24,404 nt of DNA from an uncultured Lachnospiraceae bacterium (GTDB taxonomy: Bacteria > Bacillota > Clostridia > Lachnospirales > Lachnospiraceae). The DNA lies in NCBI GenBank assembly GCA_910579395.1, contig CAJTUC010000048.1, positions 1-24,404 on the forward strand, given 5' to 3'. Under the pieces are notes generated by a model. That model was not told the DNA's origin, did no database searches, and worked only from the letters and a program-made list of their open reading frames with translations. Shown here piece by piece: positions 7,211 through 14,721 of the stretch. The translations under genes and the position numbers were made by a program. How positions within the stretch are numbered: the stretch's first letter is position 1; every line of letters starts with the position of its first letter.

Positions 7211-8275
7211 TTAAAACTCAAAGCTTGCATTGAATAATTCAAGAAAATCGGAAGTTTTAACATTTTCATCATGAATAAAGCAAATGCTTTCCCACAGTTC
7301 TTCATTCAGCTTTCTCGTCAAGGTTTCCACAAAGGCGTCATATTCTTGGCTGAACACTTCCTCCCGCCGCTGTTCTACGATCTTGATCTTATTGCTGTCT
7401 GTCTCTTCCTTATCAAAAGTACTGATACATTTGATAATGTGATAGCCTTCTTCGGTCTCTATGATATCGCTGATTTCATCCGTTCCCAGATTAAAAGCCG
7501 CTTTCTCAAATTCGGGGTCCATCTCGCCTTTCCCAAAAGCGTAGGTGCTCTTTTCCCCTTCGTTATAATGCCTGATCAGCTCGTCGAAATCGTCCCCGGC
7601 CATTGCCTTTTCCAATACTTCACATGCGGTTCGATAGGTATCTTCCTTTGCTTTCTCCGTATACTCAATTTTTCTGCCCGTTCCGTCCATTGCATAAGTC
7701 TTTAACAAAATCTGCTGCACCTTAATGGTCCGCGCCTCATCGTCGCTGATTTCCGGATTGATATCCTTGATAATATACTGATAAACTTTGCGGGCAAGGG
7801 CATATTCCTCATAAAGTTTTCTGACCGTATCCTGCGTGATTCCCATCGCCTCGACCTCGGTCTCATTCAGGGATGCGTAATAAACCTTTGCAATGTATTC
7901 GGCCTGTTCCTTCTCTTCCGCCGTCAACTCAACCTGATATTTCTCCGCCATCAGATTCATTGTCTTAATCTGCGCGATCTGTGCCAGCGCCATATCCTTC
8001 ACATTCTGTTCAAGCGTCATATCGCCCAGCTTGATATTCCAAATATCCGTTCCGTAGACACTCTCATACTGATTCTGAATATTGGTCAGATAGACCATCA
8101 TTTCAGGCAGTGTACAGGAAATCGTTTCGATGCGGAATACCTCGTCCCTGCCAAACCCGGTCGTCAATACGACCTTCATGCCGTCCGTAACGCTGCCGCT
8201 GCATCCGGTCAGCATGGATAAAAGCACTGATACGGATAATAACAGCGCGGCCGTTTTTTTCCTTTTTTTCATCAT
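7211..8275 (-). CDS. PrsA-like lipoprotein foldase, parvulin domain
   Basis: A 354-aa membrane-anchored extracytoplasmic folding factor for exported proteins. A basic N-terminus and hydrophobic segment lead to the lipobox LTGC (Cys25), the lipid attachment site. Residues about 45-180 form the helical SurA/PrsA-type chaperone region. Residues about 183-286 resemble a parvulin peptidyl-prolyl isomerase domain ending in EEGYHIIKCI. In the first conserved strand, KVQQILLK, a Gln stands where active parvulins usually have His, so isomerase activity may be reduced. AGAAGG directly precedes ATGATG, so the start may be the second ATG (8272). The gene lies 47 bp downstream of the PHP gene and is probably cotranscribed with it; no clear terminator was seen before the CIRCE site. 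PrsA/SurA family is secure, exact orthology is not. Confidence 0.85.
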   Translation of the reverse strand: MMKKRKKTAALLLSVSVLLSMLTGCSGSVTDGMKVVLTTGFGRDEVFRIETISCTLPEMMVYLTNIQNQYESVYGTDIWNIKLGDMTLEQNVKDMALAQIAQIKTMNLMAEKYQVELTAEEKEQAEYIAKVYYASLNETEVEAMGITQDTVRKLYEEYALARKVYQYIIKDINPEISDDEARTIKVQQILLKTYAMDGTGRKIEYTEKAKEDTYRTACEVLEKAMAGDDFDELIRHYNEGEKSTYAFGKGEMDPEFEKAAFNLGTDEISDIIETEEGYHIIKCISTFDKEETDSNKIKIVEQRREEVFSQEYDAFVETLTRKLNEELWESICFIHDENVKTSDFLELFNASFEF

Positions 8276-8322
8276 CCTTCTATTCCTACTCTATTCACAC
8301 TCTTTTTTCCGCCTGTCCGTTA

Positions 8323-9084
8323 CTACATTTCCAGGCGCTCTCCTTCTTTACTGTACCAGTATTCACCGTTTGTCAGCACATAATCCTCACCCGACAGAAC
8401 GGCTGTGATATAATCTGCAGCCGATGTAAGTTTTCTGCGGAATGCAACACCGCCGCCAAGCAACGTTGTACGATGGATATCGGACCCTGCTGTCATTGGC
8501 AGATGATGCTTCGCGGCATAAGCAATAGCCTTCGTATCAAAATTCGGGTCATTGTGGGCAAGACTTCGCGAACTGGAGTGCGTGGCATTAATACCCTCTA
8601 CGCCATCGACCCATTCCGGGAAAAGGCGTACTTCCGGAATATAATCTTCCTCCCTGTACGGATGCGCATGAATGACCATACCGCCTGCAGCATGCACGAG
8701 TTCATACTGCTCTTTGACATCCGCCCGCCAAATAGCGGGATTTTCAAGCATCCATTCCTTATCAACACCGTAAATCAGAAATTCCGTTCCACAAAAACCC
8801 GCCTCGTAGCCGAAAAAAACATCCAGCCCAATCCGGTCGCCTTCCGCTTTGGCATTTTCGTATCCGGTACAAAATTCACCGACCCATTCCTCCCAGGTCT
8901 TTTTCCGGTCCACCGCCGTGTTACCGCCCCAGTTATGGTCTGTCACAAAAATTCCCGTATATCCGTATTCCTTACAGGCCGCCGCCATCTCCCTGCCCGT
9001 ATTGCGTCCGCATGCACTTCCCTCAGCCGTATGAAGATGCGTCTCATATAAATAAGGATATTCTTTCTTGATTCGGTCATACAT
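8323..9084 (-). CDS. PHP-domain metal-dependent phosphoesterase
   Basis: A 253-aa cytosolic protein of the polymerase-and-histidinol-phosphatase (PHP) fold, which uses a trinuclear metal site to hydrolyse phosphate esters. Metal-binding motifs are visible in order: ETHLHTAEGSACG (14-26), IFVTDHN (45-51), the VIHAHPYR segment and MTAGSDIHR near the C-terminus. The open frame extends upstream to 9138, but that part runs through the ilvE terminator, so MYDRIKKEYPYLYETHLHT is taken as the start. The GGAGG directly abuts this ATG with no spacing, which is poor for initiation, so the exact start remains open. The substrate is unknown; the stand-alone form excludes a DNA-polymerase PHP domain, and histidinol phosphatase is possible but no his gene is nearby. 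It is followed by the foldase gene. Confidence 0.88.
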   Translation of the reverse strand: MYDRIKKEYPYLYETHLHTAEGSACGRNTGREMAAACKEYGYTGIFVTDHNWGGNTAVDRKKTWEEWVGEFCTGYENAKAEGDRIGLDVFFGYEAGFCGTEFLIYGVDKEWMLENPAIWRADVKEQYELVHAAGGMVIHAHPYREEDYIPEVRLFPEWVDGVEGINATHSSSRSLAHNDPNFDTKAIAYAAKHHLPMTAGSDIHRTTLLGGGVAFRRKLTSAADYITAVLSGEDYVLTNGEYWYSKEGERLEM

Positions 9085-9118
9085 CCTCCATAACCATGTC
9101 CTTTCACAAGCCTTCTGC

Positions 9119-9149
9119 AAAAAAACCGCAGGCCACACAGCCTGCGGTT
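9119..9149 (-). terminator. intrinsic terminator of ilvE
   Basis: On the minus strand a perfect 10-bp stem (9149-9140 with 9133-9124, arm AACCGCAGGC) closes a 6-base loop and runs into seven T (9125-9119). It starts 10 bp past the ilvE stop and separates ilvE from the PHP gene. Confidence 0.92.
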
Positions 9150-9158
9150 TTATATATA

Positions 9159-10184
9159 CTATTTAATAACGTGAATCCAGCCTTCCGGCGCTTCGATACG
9201 CCCCATCTGAATCCCTGTCAAAGTATCATATAGTTTCTTCGTCACAGGCCCCATTTCCGTCATACCGCTCGGGAATATGATCTCCTTCCCATGGTCTACC
9301 ACTCTGCCGACCGGTGAAATGACCGCCGCCGTACCACAAAGACCACACTCTGCAAAGTCTTTGACTTCCTCTAACGCAACTGGTCTCTCTTCTACCTCAA
9401 GACCGAGATAGTCTTTCGCAACGGCCACCAGAGAACGACGTGTAATGGATGGAAGAATGCTGTCTGACTTAGGCGTTACAATCTTATTATCTTTCGTTAC
9501 GAACAGGAAATTGGCTCCGCCCGTTTCTTCCACATACGTTCTCGTTCCCGCATCCAGATACATATTCTCATCAAAACCCTCTTCGTGTGCCGTCACGATC
9601 GCATACAGGCTCATCGCATAATTCAGGCCTGCTTTGATATGGCCGGTACCGTTTGGTGCCGCCCGGTCGAAATCGCTCACTTTAATCGTAAGCGGTTTTG
9701 CACCGCCCTTAAAATAAGGACCAACAGGCGTTGTAAAGATTCTGAACTGATATTCGTCCGCGGGTTTTACGCCGATAACGGAAGAACTTCCGAACATATA
9801 AGGCCGGATATACAAAGTCGCACCCGAACCATAAGGAGGTACATAAGCTTCATTAGCAGCTACGGTCTGTGTAACTGCTTCCACAAAACGTTCCTTAGGG
9901 AAAACAGGCATTTCCAACCGCTTACAGGAATCTTCCATACGCTGTCCGTTCAAATCCGGGCGGAAAGTCACAATATGTCCATCCTCCGTCGTATAAGCCT
10001 TCAATCCCTCAAAACAGGTCTGCGCATACTGCAGAACGCCCGCACATTCATTGATCGTGATGGACGCATCCGTGATCAGCGCGCCTTCATCCCATGTACC
10101 GTTTTTATAATTTGCAACAAATCTCTTATCGGTCTCATGATATCCGAATCCGAGATTCGCCCAGTCTATGTTTTTCTTCTCCAT
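9159..10184 (-). CDS. ilvE: branched-chain amino acid aminotransferase
   Basis: A PLP enzyme of fold type IV that interconverts leucine, isoleucine and valine with their 2-oxo acids using glutamate. Length of 341 aa fits the BCAT (IlvE type II) group. The PLP lysine is Lys184 in GHIKAGLNYAMSLYA. Other signatures are QYAQTCFEGLKAY (52-64), IRPYMFGSSSVIGV (126-139) and YVEETGGANFLFV (217-229), with the cofactor-phosphate region CGLCGTAAVISP (280-291). That last segment contains a CxxC (Cys280, Cys283) similar to the redox-sensitive CxxC of mammalian BCAT; a redox role here is inference. GGAGAGG lies upstream of the start at suitable spacing. It is monocistronic, with its own promoter and strong terminator. 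The leader is about 80 bases with one 9-bp hairpin (10231-10252) and shows no T-box. Confidence 0.97.
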   Translation of the reverse strand: MEKKNIDWANLGFGYHETDKRFVANYKNGTWDEGALITDASITINECAGVLQYAQTCFEGLKAYTTEDGHIVTFRPDLNGQRMEDSCKRLEMPVFPKERFVEAVTQTVAANEAYVPPYGSGATLYIRPYMFGSSSVIGVKPADEYQFRIFTTPVGPYFKGGAKPLTIKVSDFDRAAPNGTGHIKAGLNYAMSLYAIVTAHEEGFDENMYLDAGTRTYVEETGGANFLFVTKDNKIVTPKSDSILPSITRRSLVAVAKDYLGLEVEERPVALEEVKDFAECGLCGTAAVISPVGRVVDHGKEIIFPSGMTEMGPVTKKLYDTLTGIQMGRIEAPEGWIHVIK

Positions 10185-10230
10185 AACCTACTGCCTCTCC
10201 TTCCTCAGTCCGTATCTCCATTTTTATTGC

Positions 10231-10252
10231 CGTTTCATCCTCTGATGAAACG
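10231..10252. other. hairpin in the ilvE leader
   Basis: CGTTTCATC, loop CTCT, GATGAAACG: a perfect 9-bp stem in the presumed 5' leader of ilvE. No T-run follows on either strand, so it is not a terminator. It may stabilise the mRNA, or be the inner hairpin of a degraded copy of the structured repeat found at 14.5-18.9 kb. Confidence 0.5.
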
Positions 10253-10257
10253 TCACC

Positions 10258-10275
10258 AGAAGTTCTTTTCATCCT
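10258..10275 (-). repeat. isolated arm of the structured repeat at the ilvE promoter
   Basis: Minus-strand AGGATGAAAAGAACTTCT matches 16 of 18 bases of AGGGTGAGAAGAACTTCT at the same relative place in element A (14627-14610). A hairpin (10231-10252) follows 5 bp further along. The other arm is absent, so this is either a degenerate half copy or chance. Confidence 0.4.
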
Positions 10276-10299
10276 AATACTTTTGTCTGTAAAAGTCAA
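10271..10299 (-). promoter_or_regulatory. ilvE: candidate sigma-A promoter of ilvE
   Basis: Minus-strand TTGACT (10299-10294), 17 bp, TAGGAT (10276-10271). It starts 2 bp beyond the stop of the upstream kinase gene, so ilvE has its own transcription start and a leader of about 80 bases. Confidence 0.55.
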
Positions 10300-10301
10300 G
10301 C

Positions 10302-12278
10302 CTACAACGCGGAAGAAACAATTTCCATCGCCACATCATAAGCAAAGTCATTGACCGCTTTTTCACACATACGGAGCAGCTTCCGGTTTTCATCCGTCAA
10401 AAGGCAGTTCCGCAATTCCTGAATGCTCTTCAACACGCTGTCCACGTCAAAATCATCCAGCTGCTGATGGATATCCCCCAGTTTCTTCTTCCATTCCTCT
10501 TCCGAAATCTGCTGTCTCTCCTCCGGCTCTTCCTCTTTTTCCTCACTGGCTTCCGGCATTTCCGTTTCCATATATCTGTCCAGATTTTCACCCAGCGTCC
10601 GCATCATGCTGAAAAGGATTGGTGACTGTACTTCGACTTCCTCCAGTCTGCCGGCCTTACTCTTTTTCTCCAGTTCAAAAGCTTCTTCCGCCAGTTCATC
10701 GGCACCCACATTACGCGCATTCCCTTTCAACGCATGAACAATAATCGCATAACCTGAGACATCCTCTTTGCTCAGCATATTCTTTAACTGTTCTTCCTTT
10801 TCATGCAGGATATCCCGGAAATCGCGCAGAACCTTTTCATACAAGGAACGACTTCCGCCCATATATTTCAGGCCGTTCGCCGCATTGATACCCATATCCG
10901 TCAGTTTTTCTTCGTTCAGGCCGCCTGTCCCGTCATCCCCCTCTATGGATATCTCTTCATCCTCCGTCAGGTAGACGAGTTCTTTGGGCAGATATTGAAT
11001 CAGCATATCCTCTAACTTCTCCGGTTCTATCGGCTTCGACAGATAATCCTCAAAACCCGCATTAAGATAAAACTCTTTGGCTCCCACGACTGCATTGGCC
11101 GTCAGCGCGATAATCGGAATATTGCGGGACGGGTTGTCCTCCATCTCCCGGATGGCATGGAGCGTCTGCACACCATCCATGACCGGCATCATATGGTCCA
11201 TACAGATCAGATGATATTCTTTCCGCTTCAGCATTTCCAGACATTCACCGCCGCTTGACGCAACATCTATCTGCAGCTTTGTTTTGCGTAAAAGGTCCTG
11301 TGCCACCGCAAGGTTCATCGCATTGTCATCCACCACGAGTATCTTCGCGAGCGGTGCAATGAATTTCTCCCGGTAACTGATGGAATTTTTGAGGCTTCTG
11401 TCATATTGCTCCTGAAAATCGCCGAGCGGTGCCTTATTGACGATCTTCTGCGGAATTGCAAAGGAAAATACGGAACCTTTTCCATACTCGCTCTTTACTT
11501 CCAGTTTACCGCCCATCATTTCGACCAGCTGATTCGTCACAGCAAGTCCGAGTCCCGTTCCCTCTTCATTCCTGCTCGCCGCCATATCCAGCCTGTTGAA
11601 AGTCTCGAAAATTCTGGAAATATCCTTTTCCTTCACACCGATACCGGTATCCTCCACCGCAATTTCCAACAGAAGCTTCTCTTCTTCCAGCTGTTTCCAT
11701 TTAAGATGAAGCGTTACCGTTCCTTTTTGCGTATATTTGACGGCATTCGTTAAAAGATTCCCGATGATCTGCCGCAGATGCACCTCATCGCCCGATAATT
11801 TAAAAGGAACATCCGATGCAATATCCAATGCCAGGCGCAGCTTTTTCTTCCGCAGGGGAATGGAAATGCTGTTGATCAGATCATTCAGCAGAGAACTGAT
11901 GTCATAGGTTCCCTCCGCAAGTTCCATTTTACCGGACTGCAGTTTGGAGAAATCCAGAATATCACTCACGAGCGACAAAAGGACTGTTCCCGCCTGCTTG
12001 ATATCGAGCGCATATCCCCGAATCGTCTCATCCTGGCTTTCCCGCAGGATCAGTTCGTTCAGACCGAGCATCGTATTGATCGGAGTACGTATTTCATGAG
12101 ACATGTTTGCAAGAAAAACATCCCTTGCACGGCTTGCCCTTCTGGCATCAAGCATGGCATTCTCCAACTCGATATTCTTTTTTTCCAGTTCGTCCTTCGC
12201 AAGAAGCAGTGAAACCGCCTGCTTTTCCAACTTGGAAGTAAAACCGCTTCTTTTCTCCTGTTTCCTTTCTTCGTCCAT
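10302..12278 (-). CDS. soluble hybrid histidine kinase with receiver and HPt domains
   Basis: A 658-aa phosphorelay protein carrying three phosphorylation domains in one chain. A short coiled coil (about 14-50) leads into HisKA with His61 in FLANMSHEIRTP. The HATPase has N-box NLLTNAVKY (174-182), DTGIG (210-214) and GTGLGL (240-245). The receiver (about 312-430) has DD (317-318), phospho-acceptor Asp361 in CMDHMMP and Lys415. The HPt domain has His515 in VHALKGN. A charged spacer (about 575-600) precedes a C-terminal helical region of unknown role. No membrane segment, PAS or other sensor domain is present, so the input must come from a partner or a cytosolic cue; no separate output regulator is adjacent. 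AGGAGG lies 9 bases before the start and the gene begins 22 bp after folA, so it is probably the last gene of a ribonuclease-folA-kinase operon. Confidence 0.93.
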   Translation of the reverse strand: MDEERKQEKRSGFTSKLEKQAVSLLLAKDELEKKNIELENAMLDARRASRARDVFLANMSHEIRTPINTMLGLNELILRESQDETIRGYALDIKQAGTVLLSLVSDILDFSKLQSGKMELAEGTYDISSLLNDLINSISIPLRKKKLRLALDIASDVPFKLSGDEVHLRQIIGNLLTNAVKYTQKGTVTLHLKWKQLEEEKLLLEIAVEDTGIGVKEKDISRIFETFNRLDMAASRNEEGTGLGLAVTNQLVEMMGGKLEVKSEYGKGSVFSFAIPQKIVNKAPLGDFQEQYDRSLKNSISYREKFIAPLAKILVVDDNAMNLAVAQDLLRKTKLQIDVASSGGECLEMLKRKEYHLICMDHMMPVMDGVQTLHAIREMEDNPSRNIPIIALTANAVVGAKEFYLNAGFEDYLSKPIEPEKLEDMLIQYLPKELVYLTEDEEISIEGDDGTGGLNEEKLTDMGINAANGLKYMGGSRSLYEKVLRDFRDILHEKEEQLKNMLSKEDVSGYAIIVHALKGNARNVGADELAEEAFELEKKSKAGRLEEVEVQSPILFSMMRTLGENLDRYMETEMPEASEEKEEEPEERQQISEEEWKKKLGDIHQQLDDFDVDSVLKSIQELRNCLLTDENRKLLRMCEKAVNDFAYDVAMEIVSSAL

Positions 12279-12300
12279 CTACCTTTTCCTCCTGCCCGAT

Positions 12301-12819
12301 TTACTCACCCTTTATATTCTCTGTCCGCTCATATTTCACAAAACTGTAAGCAATATCAAAATAAGTCTGCTCCTCACTGTCGGCGGTAATCTCCCATTCC
12401 GCCGACTTGTCCAGATTGGGAAAATAAGCATCCGCTTCATAAACATGGTCAATCTTTGTCACATGCGCGACCTGACAGTATGGCAGCATCATGCGGTAAA
12501 CGCTTTCACCGCCGATGATATAAATATCTTCATCCCGATATTTCTTTAATTCCTGAAGCAATTCCTCTTTGCTGTGTACAACGACCGCTCCCTTTACCCG
12601 GTAATCCGGGTTCGAAGAAAGAATAATGTTCGTCCTGTCCGCGAGCGGCATACCCTGCGGAAAAGTCTCCAGCGTCTTTCTCCCAAGAACGACTACCTTA
12701 CCTACGGTTTCTGCCCGGAAGGCCTTGTGGTCATTCGGAATGCGCACGAGCAGACTCCCCTTACAGCCGATGCCCCATTGATTATCAACTGCAACAATTA
12801 GATTCATTTTCGTAACCAT
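12301..12819 (-). CDS. folA: dihydrofolate reductase
   Basis: Reduces dihydrofolate to tetrahydrofolate with NADPH in the cytosol, supplying one-carbon carriers for thymidylate and purine synthesis. It is 172 aa from the first ATG; the family would normally begin at the fifth residue (MNLIVAVDNQWGIG, start 12807), and ribosome-binding spacing does not decide between them. Visible motifs are the Met20-loop region WGIGCKGSLLVRIPNDHKAF with the substrate-binding Asp, the NADPH segment VVVLGRKTLETFP, TNIILSSNPDY, and IYIIGGESVYRMMLP. The usual LPW after the Met20 loop is LVRIP here, a variant I recall from clostridial enzymes. No thymidylate synthase gene is adjacent. It lies 22 bp after the ribonuclease gene and 22 bp before the kinase gene, consistent with one transcript. 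Confidence 0.95.
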   Translation of the reverse strand: MVTKMNLIVAVDNQWGIGCKGSLLVRIPNDHKAFRAETVGKVVVLGRKTLETFPQGMPLADRTNIILSSNPDYRVKGAVVVHSKEELLQELKKYRDEDIYIIGGESVYRMMLPYCQVAHVTKIDHVYEADAYFPNLDKSAEWEITADSEEQTYFDIAYSFVKYERTENIKGE

Positions 12820-12841
12820 ACCCTTCTCTCAATCTATAACC

Positions 12842-14443
12842 TCACTGTCTGTCATATTTATCGCACAGCGCATTGATCTGATCTGCAAATCTGCCCAGCT
12901 CTTTATTCGTACCGCCTTCGTTCTTATAGATGACTGCCATAAGCCGCTGTCCTGCTGCCACCAGTCTCGCAAAGACATCCGAAACAAGATGTCCTTTTTT
13001 CTTGATGATAACGGGTTCCGCCTCGTAAATAAGTTCATTGGCGAGCAGATCGAACCGTGTCCCGCTGTAAGGTGCATACGCCCTCTGTCCATGTTCAGCT
13101 TTCAGGCATTCCGTAAAAAGCTTACAGATTCTGTCTTCTCCATGTACAACAAAGACCCGTTCCGGTTTCTTCTCAAATCCTTCCAGCCAGTGCAGCAGCC
13201 CCGCTTTGTCCGCATGACCGCTCATGCCCACCAGTTTCTCAATTTCGGCGCGGATTTCTATCGTCTCGCCAAAAAGTCTGACTTCCTTAGCGCCTTCCAC
13301 GATTGCCCGGCCCAGCGTACCGACCGCCTGATACCCGACGAAAAGAACCGTACATTCCGGGCGCCACAGATTATGTTTTAGATGATGCCGGATTCTTCCG
13401 GCCTCACACATGCCCGAAGCCGAAATAATGACTTTCGGCGTATTTTCAAAGTTGATCGCTCTGGACTCGTCGCTCGTGATTGCAAGGTGAAGTCCCGGAA
13501 AGGTAATGGGATTAATGCCCCTTTTGATCAGCGCGACTGCCTCTTCATCGAAACATTCCATGCTGTTTCTCTGGAAAATGCCGGTTGCCTCCACGGCAAG
13601 CGGACTGTCCACATAGACTGGAAACCCTTCATGTCCTTTAATACGCCGTTCTTCTTTGATCTGACGTAAAAAATACAGTATTTCCTGTGTTCTTCCCACC
13701 GCAAAGGAAGGAATGACGACGTTGCCGCCCCGGTCAAAAGTCTTCTGCAGAATCTCTGTCAGTTCTCCGATAAAGTCTGTTTTTACTTCACTGTGATATT
13801 TATCGCCATAGGTGGACTCCATGATAACATAATCGGCTTCCTTCGTCATTTTGGGATCTTTCATGAGCGGAAGACCGATATTTCCGATATCACCGGAAAA
13901 GACAAGTTTTTTCGTAATATTCTCTTCCGTTGCCCAGACCTCAATGCTTGCCGAACCTAACAGGTGGCCGATATCCGTAAAACGTATCGTCACACCGGAG
14001 CATACCTCAATTTTTTCCTCATATTCACAAGGAATCAGCCTTTTGATCACACCATCCGCATCTTCCATCGTATAGACCGGCTCGACCAGTGCATTATTTG
14101 CGGTCCTTTTCGCTTTACGGTTCTTCCATTCCGCTTCCTGCATCTGAATATGCGCACTATCCCGTAACATAATGCTGCACAGGTCCGCCGTAGCATCCGT
14201 CGTATAGATGCTTCCACGAAAGCCTCTGGCATAGAGAAACGGCAGCATACCGGAATGGTCGATATGTGCATGAGTCAGAAAAATATAATCGATCAACGCC
14301 GGCTCAACCGGCAGTTCACAGTTCTGATAGGTCTGAGCTCCCTGTTCCATTCCATAATCCACTAAGATATTTTTTTCATTGACACGAAGATAATGGCAAC
14401 TCCCTGTCACCTCATGATCCGCCCCAATAAACATCAGTTCCAT
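12842..14443 (-). CDS. metallo-beta-lactamase/beta-CASP ribonuclease, Ysh1-like
   Basis: A 533-aa zinc-dependent nuclease of the group related to archaeal and eukaryotic CPSF73/Ysh1 factors, most likely acting on RNA in the cytosol. The start at 14443 is fixed by GGGAGG seven bases upstream and by MELMFIGADHEVTGSCH, where the fold begins; the longer open frame to 14518 runs through hairpins and is not family-like. The metal site shows THAHIDHSG (His58, His60, Asp62, His63), the DIGHLLGSAS strand and SGDIG (Asp185). Beta-CASP motifs follow: PSFAVGRTQEIL (245-256), SASGMCEAGRIRHHL (341-355) and GMSGHAD with His410. The C-terminal about 60 residues are an extension. It heads a probable operon with folA and a kinase. 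It has a divergent promoter with ytaF, and a structured repeat fills its putative leader. Confidence 0.93.
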   Translation of the reverse strand: MELMFIGADHEVTGSCHYLRVNEKNILVDYGMEQGAQTYQNCELPVEPALIDYIFLTHAHIDHSGMLPFLYARGFRGSIYTTDATADLCSIMLRDSAHIQMQEAEWKNRKAKRTANNALVEPVYTMEDADGVIKRLIPCEYEEKIEVCSGVTIRFTDIGHLLGSASIEVWATEENITKKLVFSGDIGNIGLPLMKDPKMTKEADYVIMESTYGDKYHSEVKTDFIGELTEILQKTFDRGGNVVIPSFAVGRTQEILYFLRQIKEERRIKGHEGFPVYVDSPLAVEATGIFQRNSMECFDEEAVALIKRGINPITFPGLHLAITSDESRAINFENTPKVIISASGMCEAGRIRHHLKHNLWRPECTVLFVGYQAVGTLGRAIVEGAKEVRLFGETIEIRAEIEKLVGMSGHADKAGLLHWLEGFEKKPERVFVVHGEDRICKLFTECLKAEHGQRAYAPYSGTRFDLLANELIYEAEPVIIKKKGHLVSDVFARLVAAGQRLMAVIYKNEGGTNKELGRFADQINALCDKYDRQ

Positions 14444-14479
14444 AAGCACGCCTCCCTGTAAAAAAATTTTAAATCCCAA

Positions 14480-14495
14480 GACAAGCAAGCTTGTC
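14480..14495. other. small hairpin beside repeat element A
   Basis: GACAAG, loop CAAG, CTTGTC: a perfect 6-bp stem between the structured repeat and the ribonuclease ribosome binding site. There is no direct T-run after it on the minus strand (TTGGGATTT). Confidence 0.6.
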
Positions 14496-14498
14496 AGG

Positions 14499-14626
14499 AA
14501 GAATGTCCGTAAGGACATTCTTTCGGGTGAGAAAGATTTGCCTTCGGCAAATCGTAGAACTTCTTTACGAAGCAGCCCTTGCTGCGAGTAAAAATTGCCA
14601 GAGGCAATTAGAAGTTCTTCTCACCC
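14499..14626. repeat. structured intergenic repeat, copy A
   Basis: Plus-strand order: H1 AAGAATGTCC/GGACATTCTT with GTAA loop (14499-14522). Outer stem P1 GGGTGAGAA (14525-14533) pairs with TTCTCACCC (14618-14626). Inside P1 are H2 GATTTGCC/GGCAAATC (14535-14553) and stem P3 GAACTTCT (14557-14564) with AGAAGTTC (14610-14617). P3 encloses H4 (TTTAC..GCAGC/GCTGC..GTAAA, 14564-14592) and H5 AATTGCC/GGCAATT (14593-14609). It lies 56 bp upstream of the ribonuclease start. A candidate minus-strand promoter would start transcription almost exactly at P1. The most complete of three copies. Confidence 0.85.
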
Positions 14627-14632
14627 TATCTT

Positions 14633-14661
14633 ATCATTTTTCTGGAATTGCGTACAGTCAA
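14633..14661 (-). promoter_or_regulatory. candidate sigma-A promoter of the ribonuclease operon
   Basis: Minus-strand TTGACT (14661-14656), 17 bp, AATGAT (14638-14633). Transcription would begin near 14626, the outer edge of repeat element A. Its -35 overlaps the upstream box of the divergent ytaF promoter-like motif. Confidence 0.5.
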
Positions 14662-14684
14662 TTTCCAAAGTTTTACATATGATA
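14657..14684 (+). promoter_or_regulatory. ytaF: possible sporulation-type promoter of ytaF
   Basis: GTCAAT (14657-14662), 13 bp, CATATGATA (14676-14684), 37 bp before the start codon. Same boxes and same spacing as upstream of the truncated SpoIID-like gene. An ordinary sigma-A reading (TTTACA near 14672, TACAAA downstream) is also possible. Confidence 0.4.
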
Positions 14685-14721
14685 AATTAAATTACTACAA
14701 AATACGATCTGAGGTAGCGCT

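Noticed and set aside
9085..9138. N-terminal extension of the PHP frame
   Set aside because: It overlaps the ilvE terminator stem-loop and adds residues outside the PHP fold.
10231..10252. Hairpin as terminator of the kinase gene
   Set aside because: There is no T-run after the stem on either strand.
10185..10301. Possible riboswitch or T-box before ilvE
   Set aside because: No T-box, specifier or terminator-antiterminator pair is visible. Two GATGAAA copies could compete for one TTTCATC, but the first lies in the -10 box and would not be transcribed.
14444..14518. N-terminal extension of the ribonuclease frame
   Set aside because: It runs through the H1 and small hairpins, has no ribosome binding site, and the strong GGGAGG before 14443 matches the family start.
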